Assembly (NCBI GenBank): GCA_947586205.1
Contig: CANPXO010000009.1
Span: 1-33,067, forward strand
Reading direction: 5' to 3'
Length of the DNA stretch: 33,067 nt
Origin: an uncultured Bacilli bacterium
GTDB taxonomy: Bacteria; Bacillota_I; Bacilli_A; RF39; UBA660
Made by a program: the position numbers and the translations under genes
Notes under the pieces: model-generated
The model's input: only the letters and a program-made list of their open reading frames with translations
Databases searched by the model: none
Told to the model about the DNA's origin: nothing
Part shown: in pieces, positions 20,615 to 29,457 of the stretch
How positions within the stretch are numbered: the first letter of the stretch is position 1
Layout of the letters: every line of letters starts with the position of its first letter

Positions 20615-22024
20615 TCAATCTTCAGTATAAGTAATATCTTTTTTACTAGGTCCTTCTAACCAAGTTCCATCAATAGAAAAACGTGAAGCATGACATGGAC
20701 AGTCCCAAGTTTTTTCTATTTCATTATAAATTAAAGTACAACCCATATGAGGGCATGTTGTAGTAACCGTGTAATCTACTCCATCTTCTGTCACTGTTGC
20801 TAAACTTTTGCCATTTTCATGAAAGAATTTTATATTTTTAGGATACCAACGTTTTCTTTTGAATATTTTATTTTGAACCATTCCTAAAGTATTGGATAAA
20901 ATATTTACTGGATATTGTCCTAGTTTTGCTAAGTTCATTTTCCTGTAAGGATCAAAAGTACTTGCATAGGCATTTTCTTTATCATTTAATAAATCTTTTA
21001 AGAGAATACTTGCAAAGACACTGTTTGTCATTCCCCATGTATTATATCCAGTAGCTAAATAAAGTTGATCTTTGATTTTCCCAATAAAAGGAAGAGAATC
21101 TGCCGTCATGATATCTTCATTCGACCATAAATATTTTGGTTTGGAGTCTCCCACAACATTTTCAAAATTCTTTTTATCATTTAATTTTACACAGATGTTA
21201 TGAGATTCACTCAATATGAGTTCATAAACTTCTTTTTGATTATCATAGTATCTTTTGGATACGACTGGATTCCCTGTTGTAATAAACGTTTCTTTTTTAT
21301 TCATTGCAATTAAATTGCTCATAATATAAGACTTTTCGATATAAGTTCTTACAGGAAGAAAAAAGGGGAATAACTCAAAAGGATAATGACAAGCTAAAAC
21401 GACTTGTTTAGCTTTAATTGTAACATCACCTTTACAAAGATAGATACCATCTTTTACTTCAATTTCTGTGATTTTAGTATTTTCATAAATCTCTTTTGTT
21501 TTACATGCAATACTCGCTAAAGATTGAAGGTATTTTAATGGATGAAAGACATAAGTATCGTTTGCTTGAATTCCATTTTTATCTTTCGTCACTGGAGCAT
21601 TTTGTTCTTTTAAAAACTCATATTCTTCTTCAATTTCTTTTTTATTAGAGTATATTTTAGAAGTCACACGTTCAAAATCACAATCTATATTTTCTTTATG
21701 AATGATATTTTCGATTCTTTTTATAGCCAGTTTTTGAGAATGGTAATAATCGATTGCCTCTTTTTCCCCCACTAATTTTTTAATTTTGGAATACATAATT
21801 CCTTGTAAATAATTGATTTTAGCAGTGGATCTCGAAGTGACTCCTCGACCAATTCGATTTCTTTCTACTAAAACAACCTTCTTTTTCGTATCTTTTAATT
21901 CATAAAGTAAAGAAATGCCTGTCATTCCTCCACCTATAATAAGTATATCAGTATCGATATTTTCTTTTAATGTTTTATAATTTGTCTCTTTGACATCTTT
22001 TAGCCAAATGCTATTTGTTTCCAT
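20615..22024 (-). CDS. FAD-dependent oxidoreductase with C-terminal Rieske domain
   Basis: A 469-residue cytosolic protein. The N-terminal part is a DAO-type FAD domain: DILIIGGGMTG (dinucleotide motif at 31-36), VVLVERNRIGRGVTSRSTAK, and the C-terminal FAD contact LYLATGYNTWGMTNS. The last 50 residues form a Rieske [2Fe-2S] centre: C424-P-H426 and C442-P-C-H445 bind the cluster, with C429 and C444 placed for the stabilising disulfide. Such DAO-Rieske proteins are known in Firmicutes, but the substrate is not established. The tail after the cluster is short. Start at ATG 22024 after AAAGGTGA; the GTG at 22033 lies in the site. It may be read through from pentapeptide gene 4, 50 bases upstream. 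Confidence 0.87.
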   Translation of the reverse strand: METNSIWLKDVKETNYKTLKENIDTDILIIGGGMTGISLLYELKDTKKKVVLVERNRIGRGVTSRSTAKINYLQGIMYSKIKKLVGEKEAIDYYHSQKLAIKRIENIIHKENIDCDFERVTSKIYSNKKEIEEEYEFLKEQNAPVTKDKNGIQANDTYVFHPLKYLQSLASIACKTKEIYENTKITEIEVKDGIYLCKGDVTIKAKQVVLACHYPFELFPFFLPVRTYIEKSYIMSNLIAMNKKETFITTGNPVVSKRYYDNQKEVYELILSESHNICVKLNDKKNFENVVGDSKPKYLWSNEDIMTADSLPFIGKIKDQLYLATGYNTWGMTNSVFASILLKDLLNDKENAYASTFDPYRKMNLAKLGQYPVNILSNTLGMVQNKIFKRKRWYPKNIKFFHENGKSLATVTEDGVDYTVTTTCPHMGCTLIYNEIEKTWDCPCHASRFSIDGTWLEGPSKKDITYTED

Positions 22025-22074
22025 ATTAATCACCTTTACTAATATGCTGCTATCTCATTTTTTTAAACTAAATA

Positions 22075-23949
22075 TTATTTTTTAACTAATTTTGACACCT
22101 CCTTTAAATGAATGCCCAAATCTTCTAAGAAAGTATAATCTTCATTCCATGTTTCTTTGGGATACAATCTATTTGCTTGTTCTTTCGTGATATGGGCATT
22201 TGTATTTTTAAGAGAAGTTTTATAATCAAGTAAAACTTCTGTAAAATCGACATTTGATAAATCGATATTTTCGATTTTAACACCTTGAAAATCTTTTTTA
22301 AGTAAACACTCGTACCATTCACTCAAACGTATACCTTCAATAAAACCTTTCGGAGTATATTTTCTTAAATAATCATAAAGAATCCATTTGGCATTGCCTA
22401 AATACTCTAATTTTTCTTTTGGGTCTTTTTCGACATAAATAGCTCCTTTCATTTGTTCTGTGGTAAAACATCCTTTCACACTTGCCCGTGTCCAAAAGAG
22501 CGAATAAGTATCTTGTGCCCTTTTAATATAGGCCCCTGTATAATCTAAATTTGCATAAGAAATATGTACTCCCGTAAAATCTTTATCCATGAGATTAATT
22601 CCTTCTGCTATACAGAATTGCATATTTTTATCTCTTATTTTTTGAGGATCTACATTTGCTTTTGTATAACTAATGTCAGCACCGTTAATTTTTACATCAG
22701 TAAAATCAACATCTGATAAATCCATTCTGTTAAATCTAACATCTGAAAAATCTTTTTCGTATATTGTTTTTGCACCTAGTTTTTGATAAAGTTCCCATTT
22801 TTTGGTTCCCAAGTAGCTTAGTCTTTCTCTTGGGTCACTTTCTACATACACAAAATTTATGCAATTTTCTGCATGTTTTTTATATTTTTCACTGGTCTTT
22901 AGAAAAACTCCACTAAAATGGTCTGATCTTTGTAATATTTGTAAGCAAGTTTTATCATCTTTACTTAAATCTAAAAATGCACCCGTATAATGTAAAGCAG
23001 CATTATCTAGCTTTACTCCTGTAAAGTCTTTATCAAACAAATTTTCATTTTCAATATCGCAAAAAGACATATCTTTATAACGTATTTTTTGTGGATCTAT
23101 CTTTGCACCTGTTCTTATAAAGACACACTTTTTAATCCAAACATCGGTAAAGTCAACATCTGATAAATCTATATAATCAAAGCGGTGATTTCTAAAATCC
23201 TTTTTAAGGGCTTTTTCTTCTCCTATGATTTCTATTACTCTTTCTTTTGCATTTCCAAGATAAGCAAGTGGATCTTCCTCTGAAATATTTTCATAATTTT
23301 TTAACTTACTTAATTCGAAACGTACTCTTTTTAAAATCGAAATCTTTTCCGTTTTTTCTATCTCCACAACTGTTTCTTTTTCAAATATTTTATCTAATAT
23401 TGTTTCTAAATCATAGTTTTCAATCTTACTTTCTAAAGAAAGATTTTTACTCTTTAAAAAGGATTCGATACTATGAACTAAATAAGGTCTTTCCTTTAAA
23501 TTAGAATATGGAATAAGATACGTTTCATTTCCATTTAAATATTCTTGTATGATTTTCTTTAAGAGTAAATCATAGTATTTTTGCAAATATTTTTCTTGTT
23601 TCTCAATTTTAGGAAACAAAGTGAGTAACTCTGCTAATTTATTTTCTATTGTATCAAAAGAAGATAAATCGACTTCTAGTTCCCAATCTTCTGTTAAATC
23701 CATCCATTTTAAGAAGAGAATGGGAATCGTTAAATCAAATTTTAATTGTTCTAGTTTTTGAAATAATTCTAATTCTTTATTTTCTGTTTCTAAGATAAGT
23801 CCATTTTCTTCTTTTTCACTTTTTTTATCATACTCTTCGATTATATTTTGAAGACGGTTTTGATATTGTGTGAAGGAACCATACTGTTCTAAACGATTTA
23901 AAGTATCTTTTAAATATTTTATTGTTTCTAAATTGTCGATTTGGATCAT
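22075..23949 (-). CDS. Interrupted pentapeptide-repeat protein 4
   Basis: A 624-residue divergent member of the 7699 family. It has a helical N-terminal domain of about 220 residues with the same landmarks (LTEDWELEVDLSSFDTIENK, YDLLLKKIIQEY, NYDLETILD), followed by three cap-plus-repeat blocks, each starting with a YLG..K helix (AYLGNAK, SYLGTKK, EYLGNAK), then DLSDVDFTDV and one or two AHIDPQ-like loops. The regular 42-residue tandem run of paralogue 1 is replaced here by short blocks with recurring caps. It ends EVSKLVKK, as the other members. GGGGG precedes the ATG. Lies between murF and the FAD/Rieske gene, away from the other three. Function unknown. Confidence 0.78.
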   Translation of the reverse strand: MIQIDNLETIKYLKDTLNRLEQYGSFTQYQNRLQNIIEEYDKKSEKEENGLILETENKELELFQKLEQLKFDLTIPILFLKWMDLTEDWELEVDLSSFDTIENKLAELLTLFPKIEKQEKYLQKYYDLLLKKIIQEYLNGNETYLIPYSNLKERPYLVHSIESFLKSKNLSLESKIENYDLETILDKIFEKETVVEIEKTEKISILKRVRFELSKLKNYENISEEDPLAYLGNAKERVIEIIGEEKALKKDFRNHRFDYIDLSDVDFTDVWIKKCVFIRTGAKIDPQKIRYKDMSFCDIENENLFDKDFTGVKLDNAALHYTGAFLDLSKDDKTCLQILQRSDHFSGVFLKTSEKYKKHAENCINFVYVESDPRERLSYLGTKKWELYQKLGAKTIYEKDFSDVRFNRMDLSDVDFTDVKINGADISYTKANVDPQKIRDKNMQFCIAEGINLMDKDFTGVHISYANLDYTGAYIKRAQDTYSLFWTRASVKGCFTTEQMKGAIYVEKDPKEKLEYLGNAKWILYDYLRKYTPKGFIEGIRLSEWYECLLKKDFQGVKIENIDLSNVDFTEVLLDYKTSLKNTNAHITKEQANRLYPKETWNEDYTFLEDLGIHLKEVSKLVKK

Positions 23950-24018
23950 AAAAATGTCCCCCTTAAACTATAAATTTATACTAACAAAAAAGTATTAGAA
24001 AAGCAAGAAAAAAAGATT

Positions 24019-25398
24019 TTATTTTTCGGATAAATCTTTTTCTAAATTTTGAGCAAGTTCTTTAAAATGCATATCTCTACTTGCTTTTACTAAAATCGTA
24101 TCATTAATTTCTAAATAGTTTATTAAATGGGTTCTTAATTCGTCTGTTGTATCAAAATGAAAAATCTTATTTTGATCATAACCTTTTTGAAGTGCTTCAT
24201 CCATAATATATTTCGTAGCATTCCCACATAAATAGATGGCATCTATGCATAAAAGAGTTCCTAAAGAACCAATTTTTCGGTGAATTTCTTCTTTAAAATC
24301 TTCCATTTCAAGAATATCACCAAGGACAGCAATTTTTCTTTTGCCTCTGTAATCTTTTAAAATTTGTAAAGCACTTGTTACAGCTTCTAAATTGGAATTG
24401 TAACTATCATCCATTAAAGTTATTCCATTTTTTAATGGAACAATTCGCATCCGATTTCCAGATAATTCGATTCTTTTTAAACTTTCTTGAATATCTTCTT
24501 TTTCAACTTCTAAAAGAGTTCCTACAGCAACAGCAAGCAAACTATTTAAAACAAATACTTTTCCCATGACTGGAATGGTGACTTCATAAGACTCATTGTC
24601 ATGTTTTATGTCATAGGTGCTAGTTCCTACTTCGAAATTGACATTCTTAGCTAAAAAGTCGCTTTCCGTATCGATTCCACAGGTGACAATCTTGTAACCA
24701 TTTATATTTAACTTTGATAATAAATCATTATCATTATTGATGACTAAAGTACTTCCTTCGTCCATTCCTTCTAAAATTTCTAGTTTAGCTTTTAAAATAT
24801 TTTCTCTTGAACCAAGAATTCCAATATGGGCTGTCCCAATATTTGTAAATACTGCCATGGTGGGTCTGGCAATATGAGTTAAAATGCTCATTTGACCAAA
24901 GTCATTCATCCCCATTTCTATTACTACAACATCTTCATCTTCATAAGATAAAAGAGTAAGAGGTAAACCAATTTGTCCATTTAAGTTTCCCATTGATTTT
25001 AAAACTTTATATTTTGATTTTAAGACCTCGGCTATCATATCTTTGGTACTTGTTTTGCCTGCACTTCCCGTCACCGCGATGACTGGAACAGTAATCACAC
25101 TTCTTACATATTTAGCAAGGTCTTGAAGAGCTAGGACACTGTCACCCACGAGAATAATGGGAACACTTTCTTCTAAAGTTTCATTACAAGAATCTAGAAT
25201 ACACGCACAAGCACCCTTTTCTATTGCTTCTTTATAAAATTTATTTCCATCAAAGACTTCCCCTTTCATTCCAACATAACAATCCCCTTTGGTAATTGTT
25301 CTTGTATCTTTTGAATAATTTTCAATTACTAAATTTTCATCACCACAGAGCAAAGTTCCATGACAAACTTCAACGATCTTTTTTACTGTTAATTTCAT
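24019..25398 (-). CDS. murF: UDP-N-acetylmuramoyl-tripeptide--D-alanyl-D-alanine ligase
   Basis: A 459-residue cytosolic Mur ligase that adds D-Ala-D-Ala to the UDP-MurNAc-tripeptide, the last cytoplasmic step in making the muropeptide. The ATP loop is VTGSAGKTSTKDM; the N-terminal substrate domain (KDTRTITKGDCYVGMKGEVFDGNKF) and the C-terminal ligase domain (MDDSYNSNLEAV) are complete. GGAG lies nine bases before ATG 25398; a TTG at 25407 overlaps the site region. It stands alone, away from murD at 28090, so there is no dcw cluster here. Confidence 0.95.
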   Translation of the reverse strand: MKLTVKKIVEVCHGTLLCGDENLVIENYSKDTRTITKGDCYVGMKGEVFDGNKFYKEAIEKGACACILDSCNETLEESVPIILVGDSVLALQDLAKYVRSVITVPVIAVTGSAGKTSTKDMIAEVLKSKYKVLKSMGNLNGQIGLPLTLLSYEDEDVVVIEMGMNDFGQMSILTHIARPTMAVFTNIGTAHIGILGSRENILKAKLEILEGMDEGSTLVINNDNDLLSKLNINGYKIVTCGIDTESDFLAKNVNFEVGTSTYDIKHDNESYEVTIPVMGKVFVLNSLLAVAVGTLLEVEKEDIQESLKRIELSGNRMRIVPLKNGITLMDDSYNSNLEAVTSALQILKDYRGKRKIAVLGDILEMEDFKEEIHRKIGSLGTLLCIDAIYLCGNATKYIMDEALQKGYDQNKIFHFDTTDELRTHLINYLEINDTILVKASRDMHFKELAQNLEKDLSEK

Positions 25399-25497
25399 AC
25401 TTATCAACTCCTACTAAAATATTACACATTTTTATGATAATATTTCTGGTTTTTCGCTTAAAAGTTTGATATATTATATATTGTTGAGGTGATTTAT

Positions 25498-25947
25498 ATG
25501 GAAATAGAATTAAAAAGTGAAGAAAATGTAAGTGAATTCATTACTTTAATGAATGAAAGATTTGTTGATTTATATAACACAAAAATTGTTTATACAGATT
25601 TAAATCAAGAAGATAATGCTATTTTAACATCTTATGAAGTGTATTTAGTAAATGTCATTCAAAAGTTAGTTCCTTCTTTAGTAGTCGTTATGTTTCAAAA
25701 TGGAAATTATGGATATCTTACTAAAAATGTTGTTTTAGATTTTTATGGAAATCCAGTTTATGAACAAAAATACACTGTTATATCAGATATGGAATTTGAA
25801 CGCTTACAAGGAAATGTCTTAGGAAAGTGTGATCCTCTTAGAAATCGTGTTTGGAGTACATTAGAAACAGATTTAATAAAAGATGGAATGTTTCTTCTTG
25901 AAACAGTGGATCAGCGTTCTTTTGAGAGAAAAAGAAATTTAAACTAA
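25498..25947 (+). CDS. Hypothetical protein, 149 residues
   Basis: A soluble 149-residue protein that I do not recognise. It is rich in short beta strands and acidic at the N-terminus (MEIELKSEENVSEF). No Cys cluster, Walker motif or membrane segment is visible. ATG 25498 is preceded by GAGGTGA, seven bases away; the GTG at 25489 is in the ribosome site. It is divergent from murF and ends at a strong bidirectional terminator, so it is monocistronic and looks genuinely expressed. Confidence 0.6.
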   Translation: MEIELKSEENVSEFITLMNERFVDLYNTKIVYTDLNQEDNAILTSYEVYLVNVIQKLVPSLVVVMFQNGNYGYLTKNVVLDFYGNPVYEQKYTVISDMEFERLQGNVLGKCDPLRNRVWSTLETDLIKDGMFLLETVDQRSFERKRNLN

Positions 25948-25978
25948 AAAGAGACTTTTATCAAACGAGTCTCTTTTT
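25946..25978. terminator. Bidirectional terminator
   Basis: AAAAAGAGACT and AGTCTCTTTTT form an 11-bp perfect stem with an 11-base loop and T-runs on both strands. It serves the convergent hypothetical gene and surface protein 3. Confidence 0.9.
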
Positions 25979-26007
25979 CATGTTATCTGTTACGTTTATA
26001 ATTACCA

Positions 26008-27894
26008 TTATGCCTCCAAAATGTATGGATTGATTTGACTTCCATCTCTTTGTGTTACAAATACATCAGGTTTAAGGTAGACAGAAGGATGGGTAGCTTC
26101 AGCATTGTATGCATAGCTGTAGGCCACACGTCCATCGGTATTGACACTAAAGACATCATACGCAACGTCCAAAAATGCGACAGGCGATAAAGTCCCATCC
26201 ACTTCACTCGGTAATAACCAATTATTTTCATAACAACTACTATGACTATACCAACTAGACAATGCTGTAGATAAACATGTTTTCCTTGTTGTTGCATCTT
26301 TGATTCCACTTGTTGAATACCCATAATCAGATGGATATATAAGGCCTACTTTTCCGTTCCAACTAGTTGTTCTATTTACTTGATCAGTACAATTGCTTCC
26401 ACCATTTCCACCTTTATCTTCTTTACATATATCTCCTGTGTTACTACTTCTTTCATATTCATAAAATTTGTTTACATCTAACAATTCATCATCAATCCAA
26501 TTTTTATCACTTCCTGTATTCCATGTTACTGTATCTATCATATTTTTTAAATTTTCTGGAATAGTATTATTTGTAAAATCACAATCTGTTGCAATATTAT
26601 CTTTAAATGTATAACATTTTCCTTTTCCACCATCCCAATATAAACTATTATTTACTAAATTATCATTAGTACATTGATCTTCTTCACATATCTGATCTTT
26701 ATTTGTTTCATATCCTGGATTTAAAAGTTTCATTAGATCACTTTGACTCCATTCATTTATTCCTGCTCCCAAATTAATATCTTCATCAGAACTATCCCAA
26801 CTATAGCCTCCTATAGATGCATCTTTTACTAATTTTACTCTTTGTCCTTCTGGTGTATTCACTAAACCTATGATTCGCCAATAAAGTGAATCTCCTTTTG
26901 CTGCAATTTGTTGACAATCAAGAATTCCACCCATACTTTGTAACACACCACCATATGTATTTTCAATTTGAGTTTTTTCTGTTTCACATTGTTCTTGAGT
27001 ATTAAAATAACTTTCTAATGGTAATCCTAATAATCGAATATTAATACACCCTTCTTCATCGCACAACATTAATTCAAACTTGTCTTCCGCTACTTTTTCT
27101 CCAAAATCTACATAATTATTCGGATCTTTCCCTGCATATCTGTATTCTGTTTGAGTTAATCTCTTTTGATAAAAAGAATCTGTTGTATATGTAATACTTG
27201 CTTCATCATGTGTTACTTTATATAAACCTGTTGCTCCAGTATCTTCATCGTCTTTATTTTCTATATCTAATGCAAGTATAGTCTCTTCTAATGTTTTCTT
27301 TGCTTCTTTTGCATAAGTCGCTACTATAGTTATCTTACTTGCAAATGTTTTTTCCATCGCATCTGTATTTTCTGCAGTAATATTTTCGTCCATCCATAAC
27401 CTAAGCTCAAATGTCTTTTCATCTTCTGCTGTCATATATCCTGTCATTAATTTATAACTTTCGGAAGCATCCTCTAATGTTGGAGTTACTTCTTCGTTAT
27501 CAATAAGTAAACGCATAGATCCATCTTTATCTTTTTCATTTAACTTTTCTTTAATATATTTATCTGCTAATTTTTTATCTTTAATAGATTCTCCACCTAC
27601 TGTATTTAAAGTTTCTAAGTTAATTTGATATTTCACATTTGCATTACATTTATTTTTAAGTTTAAAAGTATATGGAGTTAACTCTTCTCCTTCTTTATCC
27701 ACTATAGGGTATGCTTTCTCTAAATTTATGGCATTATTTTCTTCCGTTAATACTACATCAAAACAACTTGTTGCTAAATTGTCTTCATCTGTTTGCTCTA
27801 AAGTTAAAGTCCAATAAGCATAAGTAACTCCTACTACACTTAATAATAATATACTTAATCCTAAAATAAATAAACTTGTTTTTCTTTTATCCAT
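26008..27894 (-). CDS. Secreted/surface protein with TasA-like signal, paralogue 3
   Basis: A 628-residue protein. The N-terminus (MDKRKTSLFILGLSILLLS, then VVGVTYAYWTL) resembles the SipW-type signal peptide of TasA/camelysin proteins, with cleavage likely near TYA. A TasA-like beta domain follows (about 30-210, SCFDVVLTEENNAINLEKAYPI), then the module shared with surface protein 1 (WRIIGLVN, YPSDYGYSTSG, CYENNWL, HPSVYLKPDV). Several Cys pairs suggest disulfides. I start at ATG 27894, after AGGAG; the ATG at 27915 has no ribosome site. Upstream are two possible promoters, one with a run of nine G in its spacer. Probably a fibre-like or adhesive surface protein; function inferred. Confidence 0.7.
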   Translation of the reverse strand: MDKRKTSLFILGLSILLLSVVGVTYAYWTLTLEQTDEDNLATSCFDVVLTEENNAINLEKAYPIVDKEGEELTPYTFKLKNKCNANVKYQINLETLNTVGGESIKDKKLADKYIKEKLNEKDKDGSMRLLIDNEEVTPTLEDASESYKLMTGYMTAEDEKTFELRLWMDENITAENTDAMEKTFASKITIVATYAKEAKKTLEETILALDIENKDDEDTGATGLYKVTHDEASITYTTDSFYQKRLTQTEYRYAGKDPNNYVDFGEKVAEDKFELMLCDEEGCINIRLLGLPLESYFNTQEQCETEKTQIENTYGGVLQSMGGILDCQQIAAKGDSLYWRIIGLVNTPEGQRVKLVKDASIGGYSWDSSDEDINLGAGINEWSQSDLMKLLNPGYETNKDQICEEDQCTNDNLVNNSLYWDGGKGKCYTFKDNIATDCDFTNNTIPENLKNMIDTVTWNTGSDKNWIDDELLDVNKFYEYERSSNTGDICKEDKGGNGGSNCTDQVNRTTSWNGKVGLIYPSDYGYSTSGIKDATTRKTCLSTALSSWYSHSSCYENNWLLPSEVDGTLSPVAFLDVAYDVFSVNTDGRVAYSYAYNAEATHPSVYLKPDVFVTQRDGSQINPYILEA

Positions 27895-27969
27895 ATTTTT
27901 CTTTGCTCCTATCATTTATTATGTACTGCTTTTTCTATTTCATTCCGTTCTCTATTACCTTCTATTATC

Positions 27970-27998
27970 ATTATATAACCATTTAGTTATAATTTAAA
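27970..27998 (-). promoter_or_regulatory. Proximal promoter of surface protein 3
   Basis: TTTAAA (27993-27998), a 17-base spacer and TATAAT (27970-27975). The spacer includes the inverted repeat TATAAC/GTTATA, a possible operator. Competes as explanation with the poly-G promoter further upstream. Confidence 0.5.
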
Positions 27999-28023
27999 GT
28001 GATATTTTCTTTCCATAATATTA

Positions 28024-28057
28024 AAAATGAACCTACTTTCTATCATAAGTTCATTTT
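28024..28057 (-). terminator. Terminator after murD
   Basis: AAAATGAAC pairs with GTTCATTTT around a 16-base loop, followed by T-rich DNA. Its 5' arm overlaps the -10 region of the poly-G promoter, so transcripts from that promoter would lack the arm. Confidence 0.6.
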
Positions 28058-28083
28058 ATCGCAAATACCCCCCCCCTCGTCAA
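28055..28083 (-). promoter_or_regulatory. Candidate phase-variable promoter with G9 spacer
   Basis: On the minus strand TTGACG (28078-28083), a 17-base spacer holding nine consecutive G (28068-28076) and GATAAA (28055-28060). Seventeen bases is the best spacing for sigma-A, so gain or loss of a G would change promoter strength. It points at surface protein 3. Confidence 0.5.
28068..28076. repeat. Homopolymer tract C9/G9
   Basis: Nine consecutive C on the plus strand in an AT-rich intergenic region, an outlier in this window. Such tracts change length by slipped-strand mispairing. Confidence 0.9.
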
Positions 28084-28089
28084 GTTTTT

Positions 28090-29415
28090 TTACAATTTTT
28101 TAACAACTTCTTTAAATATTTGTCCTCTTGTTTCAAAATTATCAAATTGGTCCCAAGAAGCGCAGGCAGGACTCAGTAAAATAACATCACCTTCTGCACT
28201 TTCTTGATAAGCTAATTTTGTTGCTTCTTCTAAAGTCTCCGTTACAAGAACTTCTTTTCCATTGAGTTCTCCCAACTCTTTAATCTTTTCTTTGGTTTCT
28301 CCATAACAAATGATTTTTTTTGTATGAATTAAATGAGGTGCAATGGAATCAAAAGGAATATTTCGGTCTAAGCCTCCCATGATAAGAATGGTTGATTCTG
28401 TAAAAGAATCAAGGGCGATAATCGTAGATTCGTTATTCGTGGCTTTCGAATCATTATAAAATTTCCTACCATTTAACGTTGTCACATATTCAATGCGATG
28501 TTCTACACCTTTGAATTCTTTTAAATATTTTGTAATATCTTCATTGGTCACGTCAAACATTTTGGCAATCAAAATAGCCACCATACTATTTTCATAATTA
28601 TGATTTCCTTTCACACGAATGTCCTTGGTAGAAATAATCTTTTCTTCATTATAAACAATATCCCCTTCTTCGAGACAAATATCAGCTTTTTCTTTAGCTG
28701 AGAAATAAATTTTTTTTGAAGGGATATTCTGGGTGAGTTCTAAGATATCTTTATTCCCCGCATTTAATATGGCAATTGAATCTTTGGTATGATTAGCAAA
28801 GATTTTTTTCTTGATATTTTTATAATTTTCATAACTTCCATGAAAATCTAAATGGACTTCACTTAAATTTGTTAGAACACCGATATTCGTTGTAAAGTCA
28901 TACATATCCATCAGTTGATGGTCAGAGATCTCTAAAACAATAATATCTCCCTCTTTCACATCACTTACAATATCGGCGAGAGGAATCCCAATATTACCTG
29001 CTAAATGAACTTTATGATTAGAACGTTTGAGCATTTCATAAGTCATTGTCGTTGTTGTAGTTTTCCCATTTGAACCAGTAATCCCTATAATCGTTACATT
29101 TTTAGGTAATAACTCATAACTTGCTTCTAATTCGTTAATCACAGGTATTTGAAGCTCTTTTGCTTTTATGACAGCAGGATTATTTTTCGGAATCGCTGGA
29201 TTTTTAATCACTATATCAAAAGTATCATTCACTAAATCTTCTTGATGATCAGTGATTACAATATGAATACCTAAGTTTTCCAATTCTTTTACTAAACTTG
29301 AGCTTTGTTCTTTTAAATCCGTCAAAGTGATATCATTATCATACTGAGATAATAACTTACTAATAGCTACACCACTTCTTGCCATTCCCAATATTAATAT
29401 TCTTTTATTTCTCAT
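28090..29415 (-). CDS. murD: UDP-N-acetylmuramoylalanine--D-glutamate ligase
   Basis: A 441-residue cytosolic Mur ligase that adds D-Glu to UDP-MurNAc-L-Ala. The N-terminal Rossmann part begins RILILGMARSGVAISKLL; the ATP loop is GITGSNGKTTTTTM; the central domain has HLDFHGSYENYKNIK; and the ligase domain has NDSKATNNES and LLSPACASWDQF, both typical of MurD. Start ATG 29415 has only a weak ribosome site (GAAAG), so it may depend on the upstream gltX transcript, 42 bases away. Neighbours of the classic dcw cluster are missing. Confidence 0.95.
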   Translation of the reverse strand: MRNKRILILGMARSGVAISKLLSQYDNDITLTDLKEQSSSLVKELENLGIHIVITDHQEDLVNDTFDIVIKNPAIPKNNPAVIKAKELQIPVINELEASYELLPKNVTIIGITGSNGKTTTTTMTYEMLKRSNHKVHLAGNIGIPLADIVSDVKEGDIIVLEISDHQLMDMYDFTTNIGVLTNLSEVHLDFHGSYENYKNIKKKIFANHTKDSIAILNAGNKDILELTQNIPSKKIYFSAKEKADICLEEGDIVYNEEKIISTKDIRVKGNHNYENSMVAILIAKMFDVTNEDITKYLKEFKGVEHRIEYVTTLNGRKFYNDSKATNNESTIIALDSFTESTILIMGGLDRNIPFDSIAPHLIHTKKIICYGETKEKIKELGELNGKEVLVTETLEEATKLAYQESAEGDVILLSPACASWDQFDNFETRGQIFKEVVKKL

Positions 29416-29457
29416 AAAATTTTTTCAGCTTTCTTTCTTTTTAATGCCTTTACTATT

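Noticed and set aside
28068-28076. Poly-C as a mere assembly artefact
   Set aside because: Length may be uncertain by a base, but a long G/C run in AT-rich DNA between a -35 and a -10 is unlikely to be created by assembly; kept as a finding with that caution.
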